The translations under genes were made by a program, and so were the position numbers. Of a DNA stretch of 52,463 bases, positions 26,567 through 35,865 are shown in pieces; the stretch's first letter is position 1; every line of letters starts with the position of its first letter. The stretch covers positions 1-52,463 of the forward strand of contig JAJYFA010000007.1 of assembly GCA_021790995.1 (NCBI GenBank). Direction: 5' to 3'. The notes beneath the pieces are model-generated. The model was not told where the DNA came from. It ran no database searches and worked only from the letters and a program-made list of their open reading frames with translations. The DNA comes from Acidobacteriota bacterium (GTDB lineage: Bacteria > Acidobacteriota > Terriglobia > Terriglobales > Acidobacteriaceae).

Positions 26567-28828
26567 CTAGGGCTGGAGTCCCAATTGCCGGCGGAGGGTC
26601 GTCACACCCCAACCCTTTGTGTTGCGCGGGGCTGAGTGCGCCATGCAGTGACTGATTGAGCGCACCGGCCCTTTGAGGTAGGAGCGCGTCACGTGCAACC
26701 GATCCATAATCACGTACCGCGTGCGCAGACCGTTGATAACGGGCGGCAGCACGGCGGGGATCTGCCTGCGATCGACGTAGATCACCAGCGCGGCCTCGCG
26801 CGGATTGTCGAGGCTCTGGCCTACGCCGACGCCAAAGTAAGCGGAATTCTGCCGCATCAGGCTCGGCGCAGTCTGCTCTTTGGCGGCGATGGCTTGCTGG
26901 AGAACCGCACTGCCGAGAGGTGTCACCGCGCCGGCATCCAACGCCGACTGCGGAGCTGTGCCCGCCGCCATGGCCCGCGCCGTTGTGGGAATCACCTCTG
27001 TCCGCACGCCATTGATCGTTTGCGGCACGGTAGCGTTCTTATCCTGATCGACATAGACAATCACAGCCGCTTCCCCGGCCTGGTCGCTGCTCTTGCCGGC
27101 GGCCACGCCCAGAATCCCCAGCGCAGGGTTGATGAGCATTCGTGCCTGGGCCATAGCCTGCTGCGCCAGTTCCTGCTGCCTGGCAGAGAGATTGCTTTCC
27201 TGCGCAGCCACGGTGGTTGTCGCGCCGTAGTTCAGGCAGCTCACAGAATGGTCGGCCGCGCCCACAAAGGTGAAGTTCGTGCCTTCCTGGCGGCTCAACT
27301 CGGCCAGCACTGTCGGCGCCGGACTGGCTACGCCTTCACTGATGCCCGTGGCCGTTACGCCGCCGGCGAAAAACAGCCCCACCGGCTCTGCATTGCTCGT
27401 ATCCACCACGAGCGATCCCGAGTCGCCCGCATCGCTGAACTCCCTGCCTTCAATGGCAATCTGACCGGTGTAGGTCTTGGTCAGGTAGGGGACGGTTTCT
27501 GCGCAATCCTTGAAGTAGTCCACAGCCACGGTAAGGTCCAGCGCAGAGATCCTGCCGCAGGTCAGCCCTGTGGTCCTTCCGCTCTTGGCGACCGTCAGAC
27601 TGAGAGATCCAGCCTCGCCCTTGCCGCCGGTTGACGAAATGCCCGGTGGCGCCGCCGCCAGTTTTCCATTGCCCTGCATCGCACCCAGTTCCAGAATCGC
27701 GCCACTTGCATTCACAGCGTTCGAATCCACCTGGGCGATTGCTGCGTCGGCATTGGTCGAGCCGGAGCCGAGTGGAAGCCATGCCGTCAAAATCCCTATC
27801 GGCGTGGTTCCCGCGCCTTCGCCGTTGGGCGTGCAGTTGTTGTCGATCAGTCCAGGCTGCACAATCATCTCGCCCACGGAAGCCTGGTCGCTGCGTGCAA
27901 GCACATGATTGCAGCTCAGCAGATACTGCGTTCCGCTGCTGTTCTGGATCAGAGAGCCGAGCGTACCTCCGCAGCAATCCACAATCTGGTTACCCTTGGC
28001 GTCGAAATCGTTGTTGTTTCCGCCAGAGGCGCCCAGGAACGCCGGCGTCGCCAATTGCTGTTCGTGTCCGGCAGGATTGCTGGAAATTCCCTGTGCATTC
28101 AGAAGTACCTCAGTGGCTTCCTTCGAGCCCGATCTGCCGATGCTCGCCACAACATACGTAACCCTGTTCGCCGTCAACGAGGCAGGCGCGGTATAGGTGA
28201 CTGCACAATGGGTGAACGCGCTGTTACTGCGTGTGCACACCGGACTGCTCAGCGACCCCTCGCCGCCGCTCGATCCTGTGGAAGAATTCGCCAGCGCGAA
28301 GTGGACGCGCGTCGAGCCGCCAGTTTCGGCAACATAGGCCGAGATGGTCGTCGTACCTCCTGCGCCAAGGGCGACGTTTTCCGGAGTCAACGGCTGCAGA
28401 AATCCCGGCGTCAACGTAATGACCGTACTTGCTTTCCTGGATGCGTTGCCCGCCAGGGACGCGGTGACGGTCACTTGAACGCTGTCGGCCGTCAAATAAC
28501 TTGGCGGAGTGTATTGCCCGTTAGCGTCGATCATCCCCGCACCCGCGCCTGCGTCGCCGCCTGCAAGCGACCACTGGACGTTTGCAGGGTTGCCGCCGAG
28601 GTTCGCCAGAAACCGCTCAACCGCAACGCCGGAACCGCTGGTGGCATTGCACCCAGTGCAGTTGGTGTCAATGACGGCCGCGCCGGGCGAGACCGCTAAG
28701 CTTCCCGGTGTAGCGCCGATCATTCCGTTGGCGCAACCGGTCAGCGCAACCAGCGCCGGCAGCACAGCGCCCGCCAGAATAGGCACCCGCCATCGCCGTA
28801 ACGAAGATCGCTTGCTTCGCTCATCCAT
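26567..28828 (-). CDS. Trypsin-fold serine protease lipoprotein with duplicated C-terminal domain
   Basis: With ATG 28828 as start, the product has 753 residues. A lipoprotein signal with lipobox ALTGC (Cys32) is followed by Ig-like beta regions (about 40-250) and a chymotrypsin fold whose triad is readable: His308 in LSCNHVLARS, Asp361 in NADAAIAQV and Ser470 in DAGDSGSLVV. Two related units follow: residues about 567-616, ending INGVRTEVIP, and about 661-708, ending INGLRTRYVI. The core and tail resemble bacterial relatives of plant NAL1-type trypsin-like proteins. It is predicted to sit in a membrane facing the periplasm. Other starts in frame are ATG 28861 and upstream codons. Convergent with the histidine kinase gene. 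Confidence 0.75.
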   Translation of the reverse strand: MDERSKRSSLRRWRVPILAGAVLPALVALTGCANGMIGATPGSLAVSPGAAVIDTNCTGCNATSGSGVAVERFLANLGGNPANVQWSLAGGDAGAGAGMIDANGQYTPPSYLTADSVQVTVTASLAGNASRKASTVITLTPGFLQPLTPENVALGAGGTTTISAYVAETGGSTRVHFALANSSTGSSGGEGSLSSPVCTRSNSAFTHCAVTYTAPASLTANRVTYVVASIGRSGSKEATEVLLNAQGISSNPAGHEQQLATPAFLGASGGNNNDFDAKGNQIVDCCGGTLGSLIQNSSGTQYLLSCNHVLARSDQASVGEMIVQPGLIDNNCTPNGEGAGTTPIGILTAWLPLGSGSTNADAAIAQVDSNAVNASGAILELGAMQGNGKLAAAPPGISSTGGKGEAGSLSLTVAKSGRTTGLTCGRISALDLTVAVDYFKDCAETVPYLTKTYTGQIAIEGREFSDAGDSGSLVVDTSNAEPVGLFFAGGVTATGISEGVASPAPTVLAELSRQEGTNFTFVGAADHSVSCLNYGATTTVAAQESNLSARQQELAQQAMAQARMLINPALGILGVAAGKSSDQAGEAAVIVYVDQDKNATVPQTINGVRTEVIPTTARAMAAGTAPQSALDAGAVTPLGSAVLQQAIAAKEQTAPSLMRQNSAYFGVGVGQSLDNPREAALVIYVDRRQIPAVLPPVINGLRTRYVIMDRLHVTRSYLKGPVRSISHCMAHSAPRNTKGWGVTTLRRQLGLQP

Positions 28829-29199
28829 CCAAATTGCAATGTCTCTTCGTTGCTTTCTCATTCTGTTCGTTTTCTGGCGGAGGCCACAGGGCTGTTCATC
28901 GGCCGACATCTTTGCGCCGAATGCGTCCACCCCGGTTCAACAACTTCGACAAGCCCTTTTGTCTCAGGAAGATATCGACTGAAAGGGCCAGAAACACTCC
29001 TCCTTTAGACCTTGCCAACTGTGAAAAGTCGACTGCGCGGCCTGTAAAAACGCCCTCAATTCATGTATACGCTCACTGGAATTCCACTGCAAAATTACCT
29101 TCGATGCATTCCCTGCCCTCTTTCGGTAAGCGATTCGGCTTTCAACACGACTCCGCCGACCCTTGGATACATGGCGATACACTCAAATCAGGAGCAGAG
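28829..29199. other. Intergenic region between protease and aldo/keto reductase
   Basis: About 370 bases between two divergent genes. The frame of the reductase remains open upstream to 28834, but the encoded sequence is rich in rare-looking Arg, His and Ser runs and lacks a ribosome binding site, so I regard it as non-coding. I see no hairpin or repeat. Promoters of both genes should lie here. Confidence 0.4.
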
Positions 29200-30198
29200 A
29201 TGGAATACGTTAACCTTGGCCACACCGGATTGAAAGTATCGCGTATCTGCCTTGGTTGCATGACTTACGGCAGCCCCGCCCAGGGAAGGCTGCTTCCGGG
29301 CCGCCAGGCGTGGGCGCTTAACGAAGCCGACAGTCAGCCGTTTCTGCGCCAAGCCCTCGATTTCGGTATTAACTTCTTCGATACGGCCAATGTTTATTCG
29401 AGCGGTGACAGCGAACGTGTTCTCGGCCGCTTCCTTAAAGCCAACACGCGCCGCGAAGCCGTCGTCATCGCTACCAAAGTCCAAACCCTCATGCGCGAAG
29501 AGCCCAATGGCCGCGGCCTTTCGCGCAAAGCTATCCTGTTTGAACTCGACGAGAGTCTGCGGCGGCTTGAAACCGACTACGTGGATCTCTACCAGATTCA
29601 TCGCTGGGACTACGAAACGCCGATCGAAGAGACGCTTGAGGCGCTGCACGACGCCATCAAGGCGGGCAAGGTGCGCTACATCGGAGCCTCGTCGACCTAC
29701 GCCTGGCAGTTCGCCAAGGCGCTTTACCTCGCCGATCGCCACGGCTGGACGCGCTTTGTCTCCATGCAGAACCACTACAACCTGCTCTATCGCGAAGAAG
29801 AGCGGGAGATGATGGGCCTGTGCCAGGCTGAAGGCATTGCCGTGATTCCCTGGAGCCCGCTCGCCCGCGGCCGGTTGACGCGCGCCTGGCAGTCGGAAAC
29901 CACCAGCCGCTCTGAGAGCGATGCTTACGGCAATACGCTCTACTCGCGCACCGAAGAGGCCGACCGGCGCGTCGTCGAACGGCTGGGCGCGGTCGCGGAG
30001 AAGCGTGGCATTCCCCGTGCGCAGGTTGCGCTGGCTTGGCTGCTGGCAAAGCCCGGCGTCACGTCGCCCATTGTGGGCGCAAGCAAGCCGCACCATCTGG
30101 AAGACGCCGCCGCCGCGCTCAATGTGCGCCTCACGCACGAGGAGATGACGGCGCTCGAAGAGCCTTATATTTCGCACCCTGTTCTTGGGTTCAGCTAA
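29200..30198 (+). CDS. Aldo/keto reductase
   Basis: A 332-residue NADPH-dependent oxidoreductase with the (beta/alpha)8 fold. The catalytic tetrad is visible: Asp61 and Tyr66 in FFDTANVYSSGDSE, Lys93 in IATKV, and the His in DLYQIHRWD. The cofactor-binding end is GVTSPIVGASKPHHLEDAA. The wording is close to the YajO/YghZ-like group that reduces small aldehydes and ketones; the substrate is unknown. GGAG at 29191 is directly upstream of the ATG at 29200, which fixes the start. It stands alone, 58 bases before recG on the same strand. Confidence 0.92.
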   Translation: MEYVNLGHTGLKVSRICLGCMTYGSPAQGRLLPGRQAWALNEADSQPFLRQALDFGINFFDTANVYSSGDSERVLGRFLKANTRREAVVIATKVQTLMREEPNGRGLSRKAILFELDESLRRLETDYVDLYQIHRWDYETPIEETLEALHDAIKAGKVRYIGASSTYAWQFAKALYLADRHGWTRFVSMQNHYNLLYREEEREMMGLCQAEGIAVIPWSPLARGRLTRAWQSETTSRSESDAYGNTLYSRTEEADRRVVERLGAVAEKRGIPRAQVALAWLLAKPGVTSPIVGASKPHHLEDAAAALNVRLTHEEMTALEEPYISHPVLGFS

Positions 30199-30256
30199 TA
30201 TTGCCTTGCCTCTTGCGCTCTCGCGCTTAGCGAGCGTGCCGCTGTAGCATCGATAC

Positions 30257-32551
30257 GTGCCCGCTCTCGACACTCCAGTCAAGTTTGTGCGCGGCGTGGG
30301 TCCGCACGTCGCAGACCTGCTCGCCCAGAAATCCATTCAGACTGCCGAGGACTTGCTTTACCACCTGCCTTTCCGTTATGAGGATCGGCAGAATCCGCGC
30401 AGTCTCGATGAACTGAAGCCCGGCGAGGTAGCCAGCATCATCGGCGAGGTGCGCGGCGCGGCCCTGCTGCGTACCCGCCGCATGCCGCTCTTTGAGGTCA
30501 CGATTGGCCAGGGACGCTTTGCGCTCAAGTGCATCTGGTTCAACGCGCCCTACCTCAACGGCAAGTTTCAGGCCGGGCAAACGGTCGCGGTTTACGGCAA
30601 GGTTGAGGCGTCGCGCTCTACGAGCAATTTCAAGATGATCCAGCCTCAGTTCGAGATTCTGCCCGATGCGAGCGCTGATGCAGAAACACGGCTGCTCGAA
30701 GTAGGCCGCATCACGCCAGTTTACGAGTCACTGGGCGGCAGCCGTCTGGCCTCGCGCTGGCAACGAAAGGTGATCTTCAACCTGCTCGAAGGCGTGCATG
30801 GCGTGGTGCCGGAGTGCCTGCCGCGGTCGATGCTTGATCGCCTGAGCCTGCCCAGCCGCGAGATCGCGTTGCGCGAGGTTCACTTTCCGCCGGAGGGCAC
30901 GCCGTTTCCGCAGTTGCAGAGTTTCTCGACCCCGGCCCATCGCCGGCTTATCTTTGAGGAACTTTTCTTCCTGGAACTTGGCCTCGAACTGAAGCGGCGG
31001 CGCATGAAGCAGCGCGAGGGCATAGCCTTCGCCGCCAACGACAAGGTGCGCGAGGCCATCCGCGAGGTGCTTCCTTTTCATCCCACCGCTGCGCAAAAAC
31101 GCGCGCTGGGCGAGATCGTCAGTGACATGCGAGCGCCCAGCCCCATGCGCCGTCTGTTGCAGGGCGACGTGGGCTCGGGCAAGACGATCGTGGCCTTTCA
31201 GGCCATGCTGGTGGCGATGGAGAACGGCTACCAGGCCGCGCTCATGGCTCCCACCGAGATCCTCGCCACGCAGCACTACCTGGCAGCACGCAAGCTCTTC
31301 GAGCGGTCTTCGCGCAAGCCGCGCATTGTGCTGCTCACCGGCTCGCTCGACGAGGACCGCAAGCGCACAAATCGCGGCCTCATCAATCGCGGGGAAGCGG
31401 ATCTTGTCATCGGCACCCACGCGCTCATCGAAGAGAAGGTGGAGTTCGGCAAGCTCGGTCTCGTGGTAGTCGACGAACAGCACCGCTTCGGCGTGCTGCA
31501 GCGATTCAAGCTGATGAAGAAGCCCAACCAGCCCGAGCCCGACGTGCTGGTGATGACGGCGACACCGATTCCGCGCACGCTTGCGCTTTCGCTCTACGGC
31601 GATCTCGATCTGAGCATCCTGGACGAGCTACCGCCAGGCCGCATGCCCATCGTCACGCGCCGCGTCGCCGGCGAGCGAGCGACTGAGGTCTGGGAGTTTG
31701 TGCGCAAGCAGGTGGCGCAGAGCCGCCAGGCCTACATCGTCTATCCCGTCATCGAAGGCTCGAAGGACGACCAGCCGGAGTTGGACTTTTCCCAGGAGCC
31801 GGACGGCGGCGTGGATTCCCATCCACTTCGCCAGGAGCGCGAAAAGGATGAGGCACGGGGCACATCCGCACGAAAATGCAAGACCGCCGAGTTGTTTCCG
31901 AAGGCCGTGCGGGAGGCCAATCCCAACGGGCGCTCTGGCCTGCGCTCAGCCGTAGAGATGCACGAGAAGCTGCGCACCGGGCCGCTGGCCGGTCTTCGCG
32001 TAGGGCTGCTTCACGGCCGCCTCGACGCGGACGACAAGGACGTCATCATGCGCCGCTTCCAGCGCGGCGAGATTGACGTCCTGGTCGCGACCACGGTGAT
32101 CGAGGTTGGCGTCGATGTGCCCAATGCGACGGTGATGGTAGTGGATCACGCCGAGCGATTCGGCCTGGCGCAGTTGCATCAGTTGCGCGGACGCGTAGGC
32201 CGCGGCGCGGCGAAAAGCTACTGCATTCTGATGACGGGCGATCGCGTTTCCGATGTTGGCGAAGAGCGGCTGAACGCCATGGTGCGTACGCAGGACGGTT
32301 TCGAACTGGCTGAGCTGGATCTCTCGATGCGCGGACCGGGAGAGTTCTTCGGAACCCGGCAGGCAGGTTTGCCCGATTTTCGCGTAGCCAACCTTCTCCG
32401 CGACCGCCAGTTGCTGGAACTGGCCAAGCAGGAAGCAGCACGCTTTGCCATCGATCCCGGTCCGGACGTGACGCAGGAGGAGCGCGGCCACGTGCGCGCC
32501 CAGTTGAAACAGTCCTGGCAGCGCCGCTATGGGCTGGTGGAAGCGGGCTGA
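30257..32551 (+). CDS. recG: ATP-dependent DNA helicase RecG
   Basis: RecG remodels stalled replication forks and branch-migrates Holliday junctions. The 764-residue product has the wedge/OB region (about 50-150), Walker A GDVGSGKT (303-310), the DEQH box VVVDEQHRFG (404-413), MTATPIPRTLALSLYGDLD, and the C-terminal QLHQLRGRVGRG. It is about 70 residues longer than Escherichia coli RecG, mainly because of a hydrophilic insertion of about 55 residues (about 501-565) just before VGLLHGRLD. The start is GTG 30257. No ribosome binding site is visible, and a TAGCAT box ends six bases before it, so the mRNA may be leaderless. Confidence 0.96.
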   Translation: MPALDTPVKFVRGVGPHVADLLAQKSIQTAEDLLYHLPFRYEDRQNPRSLDELKPGEVASIIGEVRGAALLRTRRMPLFEVTIGQGRFALKCIWFNAPYLNGKFQAGQTVAVYGKVEASRSTSNFKMIQPQFEILPDASADAETRLLEVGRITPVYESLGGSRLASRWQRKVIFNLLEGVHGVVPECLPRSMLDRLSLPSREIALREVHFPPEGTPFPQLQSFSTPAHRRLIFEELFFLELGLELKRRRMKQREGIAFAANDKVREAIREVLPFHPTAAQKRALGEIVSDMRAPSPMRRLLQGDVGSGKTIVAFQAMLVAMENGYQAALMAPTEILATQHYLAARKLFERSSRKPRIVLLTGSLDEDRKRTNRGLINRGEADLVIGTHALIEEKVEFGKLGLVVVDEQHRFGVLQRFKLMKKPNQPEPDVLVMTATPIPRTLALSLYGDLDLSILDELPPGRMPIVTRRVAGERATEVWEFVRKQVAQSRQAYIVYPVIEGSKDDQPELDFSQEPDGGVDSHPLRQEREKDEARGTSARKCKTAELFPKAVREANPNGRSGLRSAVEMHEKLRTGPLAGLRVGLLHGRLDADDKDVIMRRFQRGEIDVLVATTVIEVGVDVPNATVMVVDHAERFGLAQLHQLRGRVGRGAAKSYCILMTGDRVSDVGEERLNAMVRTQDGFELAELDLSMRGPGEFFGTRQAGLPDFRVANLLRDRQLLELAKQEAARFAIDPGPDVTQEERGHVRAQLKQSWQRRYGLVEAG

Positions 32552-32635
32552 TCCGCGCAGCGCGCATTCTGTGTGGCCCGGAGTCAAAGTGCGCCTTTTG
32601 CGCCGTCAACCGGTCGTTTCCTCGCGCTTGTCTTC

Positions 32636-32661
32636 AAAAAAAGTGCGCCACATTGGGCGCA
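32636..32661 (-). terminator. Rho-independent terminator for the small gene at 32697
   Basis: On the minus strand the stem TGCGCC / GGCGCA (32661-32656 and 32649-32644, loop of six) is followed by CTTTTTTT (seven T, 32642-32636). It lies 36 bases after the stop of the minus-strand gene, and supports that gene as real. Confidence 0.75.
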
Positions 32662-32696
32662 AAATGAGGAAGGATGCGGATCGTTGCGATACCAGA

Positions 32697-33101
32697 CTAC
32701 ATTTGTCCCGTGCAAGGCACTGTGCCAACAATCTCAGCGGGATAGGTCTGCACCTCGAGGTCGACGCTGGCGATCTCACCGCCACAATTGCGCTGCTGGC
32801 TGCGCGTGCATTGGCAGAGTTCGGTGAAACGCATGTGTCCATTCGGACTCAGTTCGAGACCTGCCGCAATCAGCACGCTATAGATCTCCACGCACGCCTG
32901 GCGCTCGAATTCGAAGAGCATGTTGATGGCGCCTGTATCGTTGGCTCCGCGGCTCAGCACCCATCCTCCGCAATCCAGAATTGCCCCGGTGAGAGACTGC
33001 ACCAAACGCGATGGCTCGTCGGTACTGACCGCTTTCATCTGCATCGCCCAGGGGATGGTGTCTGGCTGAATGCTCTCCTGATTTTGGTTCGTACTTCTCA
33101 C
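32697..33101 (-). CDS. Small cysteine-containing protein, unknown function
   Basis: With GTG 33101 as start (AAAGG a few bases upstream) the product has 134 residues; ATG 33044 is an alternative. It contains MQMKAVSTDEPSRLVQSLTG, a Cys-Gly-Gly-Trp segment, then INMLFEFERQACVEIYSVLI and RFTELCQCTRS. Codon use is strongly G/C in the third position, as in neighbouring genes, and a good terminator follows. The upstream part of the same frame, to 33656, is antisense to acpS and not coding. I do not recognise the family; the amphipathic helix and Cys residues suggest a small cytoplasmic protein. Confidence 0.6.
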   Translation of the reverse strand: MRSTNQNQESIQPDTIPWAMQMKAVSTDEPSRLVQSLTGAILDCGGWVLSRGANDTGAINMLFEFERQACVEIYSVLIAAGLELSPNGHMRFTELCQCTRSQQRNCGGEIASVDLEVQTYPAEIVGTVPCTGQM

Positions 33102-33308
33102 AGTGCCTTTATCGGAGACGGCTGAGGCAACATCAAAGGTGTCGCGGAGTCGAACGCCGCTTGACCGCCTTTGGCACAACCTCTGCAATTTCAGCGCCCG
33201 CGCCGCATGTTTCGGTAATTGAATGCGCGCATTGCACACGGCTTCCGGGCGGACTCTGTGTTTCAAGCGTGGTTGAAGAGGCACGAAGCGACAGGCACAT
33301 GTTGTAGC

Positions 33309-33704
33309 GTGAAAGATAACGTGATTACCGGTTCCGGAATCGATTTGACAGAGATTGCCCGCATTCAGCACGCGGTGGATCGCTACGGCCGGCGCTTTCT
33401 CGACCGCGTCTACCTTCCTGCCGAACAGGCCTATTGCCTGCGCAAGCGCAACTCCACTGAGAGCTTCGCCGCACGCTTTGCCGCCAAGGAGGCCGCAGCC
33501 AAAGCGCTCGGCACCGGGATCAGCCACGGCGTCAGTTGGCTTGAAATTGAAGTTGTACGTGAGCCGAGCGGCCGGCCGACTCTGCGATTCCATGGCCGCG
33601 CCGCAGAAATTGCCGCGCGCCAGGATGTCGTCCGCGCCAACCTTTCGCTCACGCACACGAGCGGCCTTGCCGCGGCCAGTGTCGTACTGGAAGACGCGCG
33701 GTAA
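33309..33704 (+). CDS. acpS: Holo-[acyl-carrier-protein] synthase
   Basis: AcpS transfers the 4'-phosphopantetheine arm from coenzyme A to the acyl carrier protein. The 131-residue product has the family motifs GSGIDLTEIARI (with the Mg-binding Asp), FAARFAAKEAAAKALGTG (with the Glu-Lys pair) and NLSLTHTSGLAAA. The start is GTG 33309 or GTG 33321; neither has a strong ribosome binding site. Normal length for the family is about 120-130. It lies 60 bases before the MlaD gene on the same strand. Confidence 0.93.
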   Translation: MKDNVITGSGIDLTEIARIQHAVDRYGRRFLDRVYLPAEQAYCLRKRNSTESFAARFAAKEAAAKALGTGISHGVSWLEIEVVREPSGRPTLRFHGRAAEIAARQDVVRANLSLTHTSGLAAASVVLEDAR

Positions 33705-33764
33705 GCTCGCCCATTCTGCTATTCTCTAGGCGTCGACTGGCTATTTTCTCGTGCGAGGAGGATC

Positions 33765-34841
33765 GTGCCAAGCCGTAAAGAGATTCAGTGGTCACAATTG
33801 AAGGTTGGATTGCTGGTGCTGGCCGCCATGGCGGTGCTTATTGCCCTCATTTTTCTCATGAACAGCACCACAGGCGGCAGCTTCGGGCAGAAACGAGTTC
33901 TCCGCGCCTACTTTGCCAACGCCTCCGGTCTCAAAGTCGGCGCCGTGGTCTCGCTCGACGGGGTCACCGTAGGCAACGTGACCAAGACTCGCGTAGTGCC
34001 CGAGCGAAATCCTTACCCGGTTGAAGTCACGATGCGGCTCGGTGAAAAGTTCTGGCCGCTGCTTCACACCGATTCGATTGCTCGCATCACTCCGGCCGGC
34101 GTGCTCGGAGAAAGTTTTGTCGATATCGATTCCCGGGATGCCAGCGGTCCGCCACCGGCCAACAACGCCGAGATTGCCGTCTCCAATTCCCCGACGATCG
34201 CGCAGGTGGTCGCCACCAGTCAGGTTTCCATCCAGGAGATCAACCGGCTGATTCAGAAGATCGATATACTGATCGACTCGATGAACTCCACTCGCGGCGT
34301 CTTCGGCGCGATTGTTAACGACCCGTCGCTGAAGAACAAGGTCGTAAACATCGCAACGAACTTGCAAACCGTGACTCAGGCCGTAGCCGACGGCAAGGGT
34401 TCGCTCGGCAAACTCGTGAATGACGATTCGCTCTACACCAAGCTCGATTCGACCGCCGACAAGTTGAACACCATCGCGACCGAATTGAACGCCGGCCAGG
34501 GTACCGCCGGCAAGCTGCTCAAGGACGAAGCCCTCTACAACAACTTCAACTCCGCCGTCTCGAACCTCAACCAGCTCACGGCTTCGATCAACGCGGGCAA
34601 CGGGGCGCTGGGCAAGCTTGCCAAAGATCCGGCGCTTGCGGCGAAGCTCGACGACGCCATCACAAACCTCGACGGAATTCTGAAGAGCGTGAATGCCGGC
34701 GAAGGCAGCGCGGGCCAACTCATCAAGAACAGGGCGCTTTACGATCACGCCGATCAGGCGGTGGATCAGGCCCAGCAACTCCTTAAGAACATTCGCCAGG
34801 ATCCCAGGAAGTACTTCGTCATCCGCATGAAGCTGTTCTGA
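33765..34841 (+). CDS. MCE/MlaD family lipid-transport protein with tandem repeats
   Basis: A 358-residue protein. One N-terminal membrane helix (about 14-32) is followed by the MCE domain (about 43-125, with GLKVGAVVSLDGVTVGNV and GVLGESFVDID). The rest consists of four or five repeats of about 34 residues, each with a core like GKGSLGKLVNDDSLYTKLD (starting near 178, 211, 245, 279 and 313), predicted helical. MCE proteins bind phospholipids between the membranes as the periplasmic part of Mla-type ABC transporters; no MlaE or MlaF is in the window. GAGGAGG directly precedes the GTG start. Confidence 0.9.
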   Translation: MPSRKEIQWSQLKVGLLVLAAMAVLIALIFLMNSTTGGSFGQKRVLRAYFANASGLKVGAVVSLDGVTVGNVTKTRVVPERNPYPVEVTMRLGEKFWPLLHTDSIARITPAGVLGESFVDIDSRDASGPPPANNAEIAVSNSPTIAQVVATSQVSIQEINRLIQKIDILIDSMNSTRGVFGAIVNDPSLKNKVVNIATNLQTVTQAVADGKGSLGKLVNDDSLYTKLDSTADKLNTIATELNAGQGTAGKLLKDEALYNNFNSAVSNLNQLTASINAGNGALGKLAKDPALAAKLDDAITNLDGILKSVNAGEGSAGQLIKNRALYDHADQAVDQAQQLLKNIRQDPRKYFVIRMKLF

Positions 34842-34933
34842 CGAGAGTCAGCGGGATTCGCGGAGCCAGGCCTGTTGCGGTGGGCGGCCACGCTTTCTGC
34901 CTGGCGGGCTGAGATACAGAAGGCTCACACTAT

Positions 34934-35854
34934 TCACGGCGAACAGGATTCCTGCTGCCGGAAAGTCATCCAGAACGCCAGAAACGCTTTCAGTCGCACC
35001 ACCTGGAAGAAATCGTTGGCCACTAAATAAAAAACCATGGCAACTGCCACCGACAGTTGCATCGCGCCTGCGCCTAGCTGGCCGCTGAAAGGCAGCGGCG
35101 CGGCGGAAAAGACCATGGCGAGCACGATCAGCGCCAGCTTCACGATGCCCATCACCAGGTTGATCTCGACGAGCTTGCCTGTGAATCCACGGCCCAATCG
35201 CAGGCTCTCGCAGGCGGCGGAGAGCAACGAGCGATCTTCGAGATTCACCAGCAGTGGCGCAATCGTCAACGGCCAACTGGCAAGCGCAAATGCCGTGAAG
35301 AATCCGAGCGACAGAAAGATCGCCCAGATAAAGTAGCCCACCAGGTCCGGTTCGCCTTGCACTTCGATGTGCGTCGCTGCTACCCAGGCGATCGAGCGCA
35401 GCCATCCCCAGATCGTAAGCGCGAACAGAGCCAGCCACATCGCCTGGAAGACCATTGCCGTGAAGGGCTGAAATCGTATTCGCGCCTCCAAGCGGCTGAG
35501 CAAAAGGCCGCGGCCCAAACCGGAAATCGCGATCCAGGCCAGCGCCGCGGCCGGCAGGAGCCAGCGCAGCGCAGCCAGCACATGCGGCTCATAAAATGAG
35601 ATGCCATGCGAGATCTGAACCGCCGCAACCCAGGGGTTGAACGCATCGATGGAATCGAGGCCTGAAGAATCGAGCGGATACGCGGCAAGAAGCTCTTGCG
35701 CCCGCCGCCAGCAGAGCAAGAGAAACGGAATGCCGAAGAGCCACCGCCAGCCGATCTCGATGGCAATCAGCAGAGGGCGCCTGAGGATTACGCCCATGTG
35801 CTCCACGAGCAGTTGCGTCCCGCGCACCGGGCGCGCCTCTTCGAGATTCGCCAT
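34934..35854 (-). CDS. Multi-pass membrane protein, unknown function
   Basis: A 306-residue protein with about six hydrophobic segments (for example IAIEIGWRWLFGIPFLLLCW, VFQAMWLALFALTIWGWL and AIFLSLGFFTAFALASWPLT). I recognise no family and no catalytic motif. I chose ATG 35854 (MANLEEARPV); GAGG overlapping the leuS stop lies nine bases before it, and only 11 bases separate the two genes, so it is probably co-transcribed and coupled to leuS. The function need not be related. Confidence 0.7.
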   Translation of the reverse strand: MANLEEARPVRGTQLLVEHMGVILRRPLLIAIEIGWRWLFGIPFLLLCWRRAQELLAAYPLDSSGLDSIDAFNPWVAAVQISHGISFYEPHVLAALRWLLPAAALAWIAISGLGRGLLLSRLEARIRFQPFTAMVFQAMWLALFALTIWGWLRSIAWVAATHIEVQGEPDLVGYFIWAIFLSLGFFTAFALASWPLTIAPLLVNLEDRSLLSAACESLRLGRGFTGKLVEINLVMGIVKLALIVLAMVFSAAPLPFSGQLGAGAMQLSVAVAMVFYLVANDFFQVVRLKAFLAFWMTFRQQESCSP

Positions 35855-35865
35855 GCCGCCGGACC

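Noticed and set aside
28834-29199. Long N-terminal extension of the aldo/keto reductase frame
   Set aside because: The reductase has a clear GGAG and family start at 29200; the upstream sequence has no resemblance to a protein domain.
33102-33656. Upstream extension of the small-gene frame antisense to acpS
   Set aside because: It covers acpS in reverse; only the part after 33101 has independent support.
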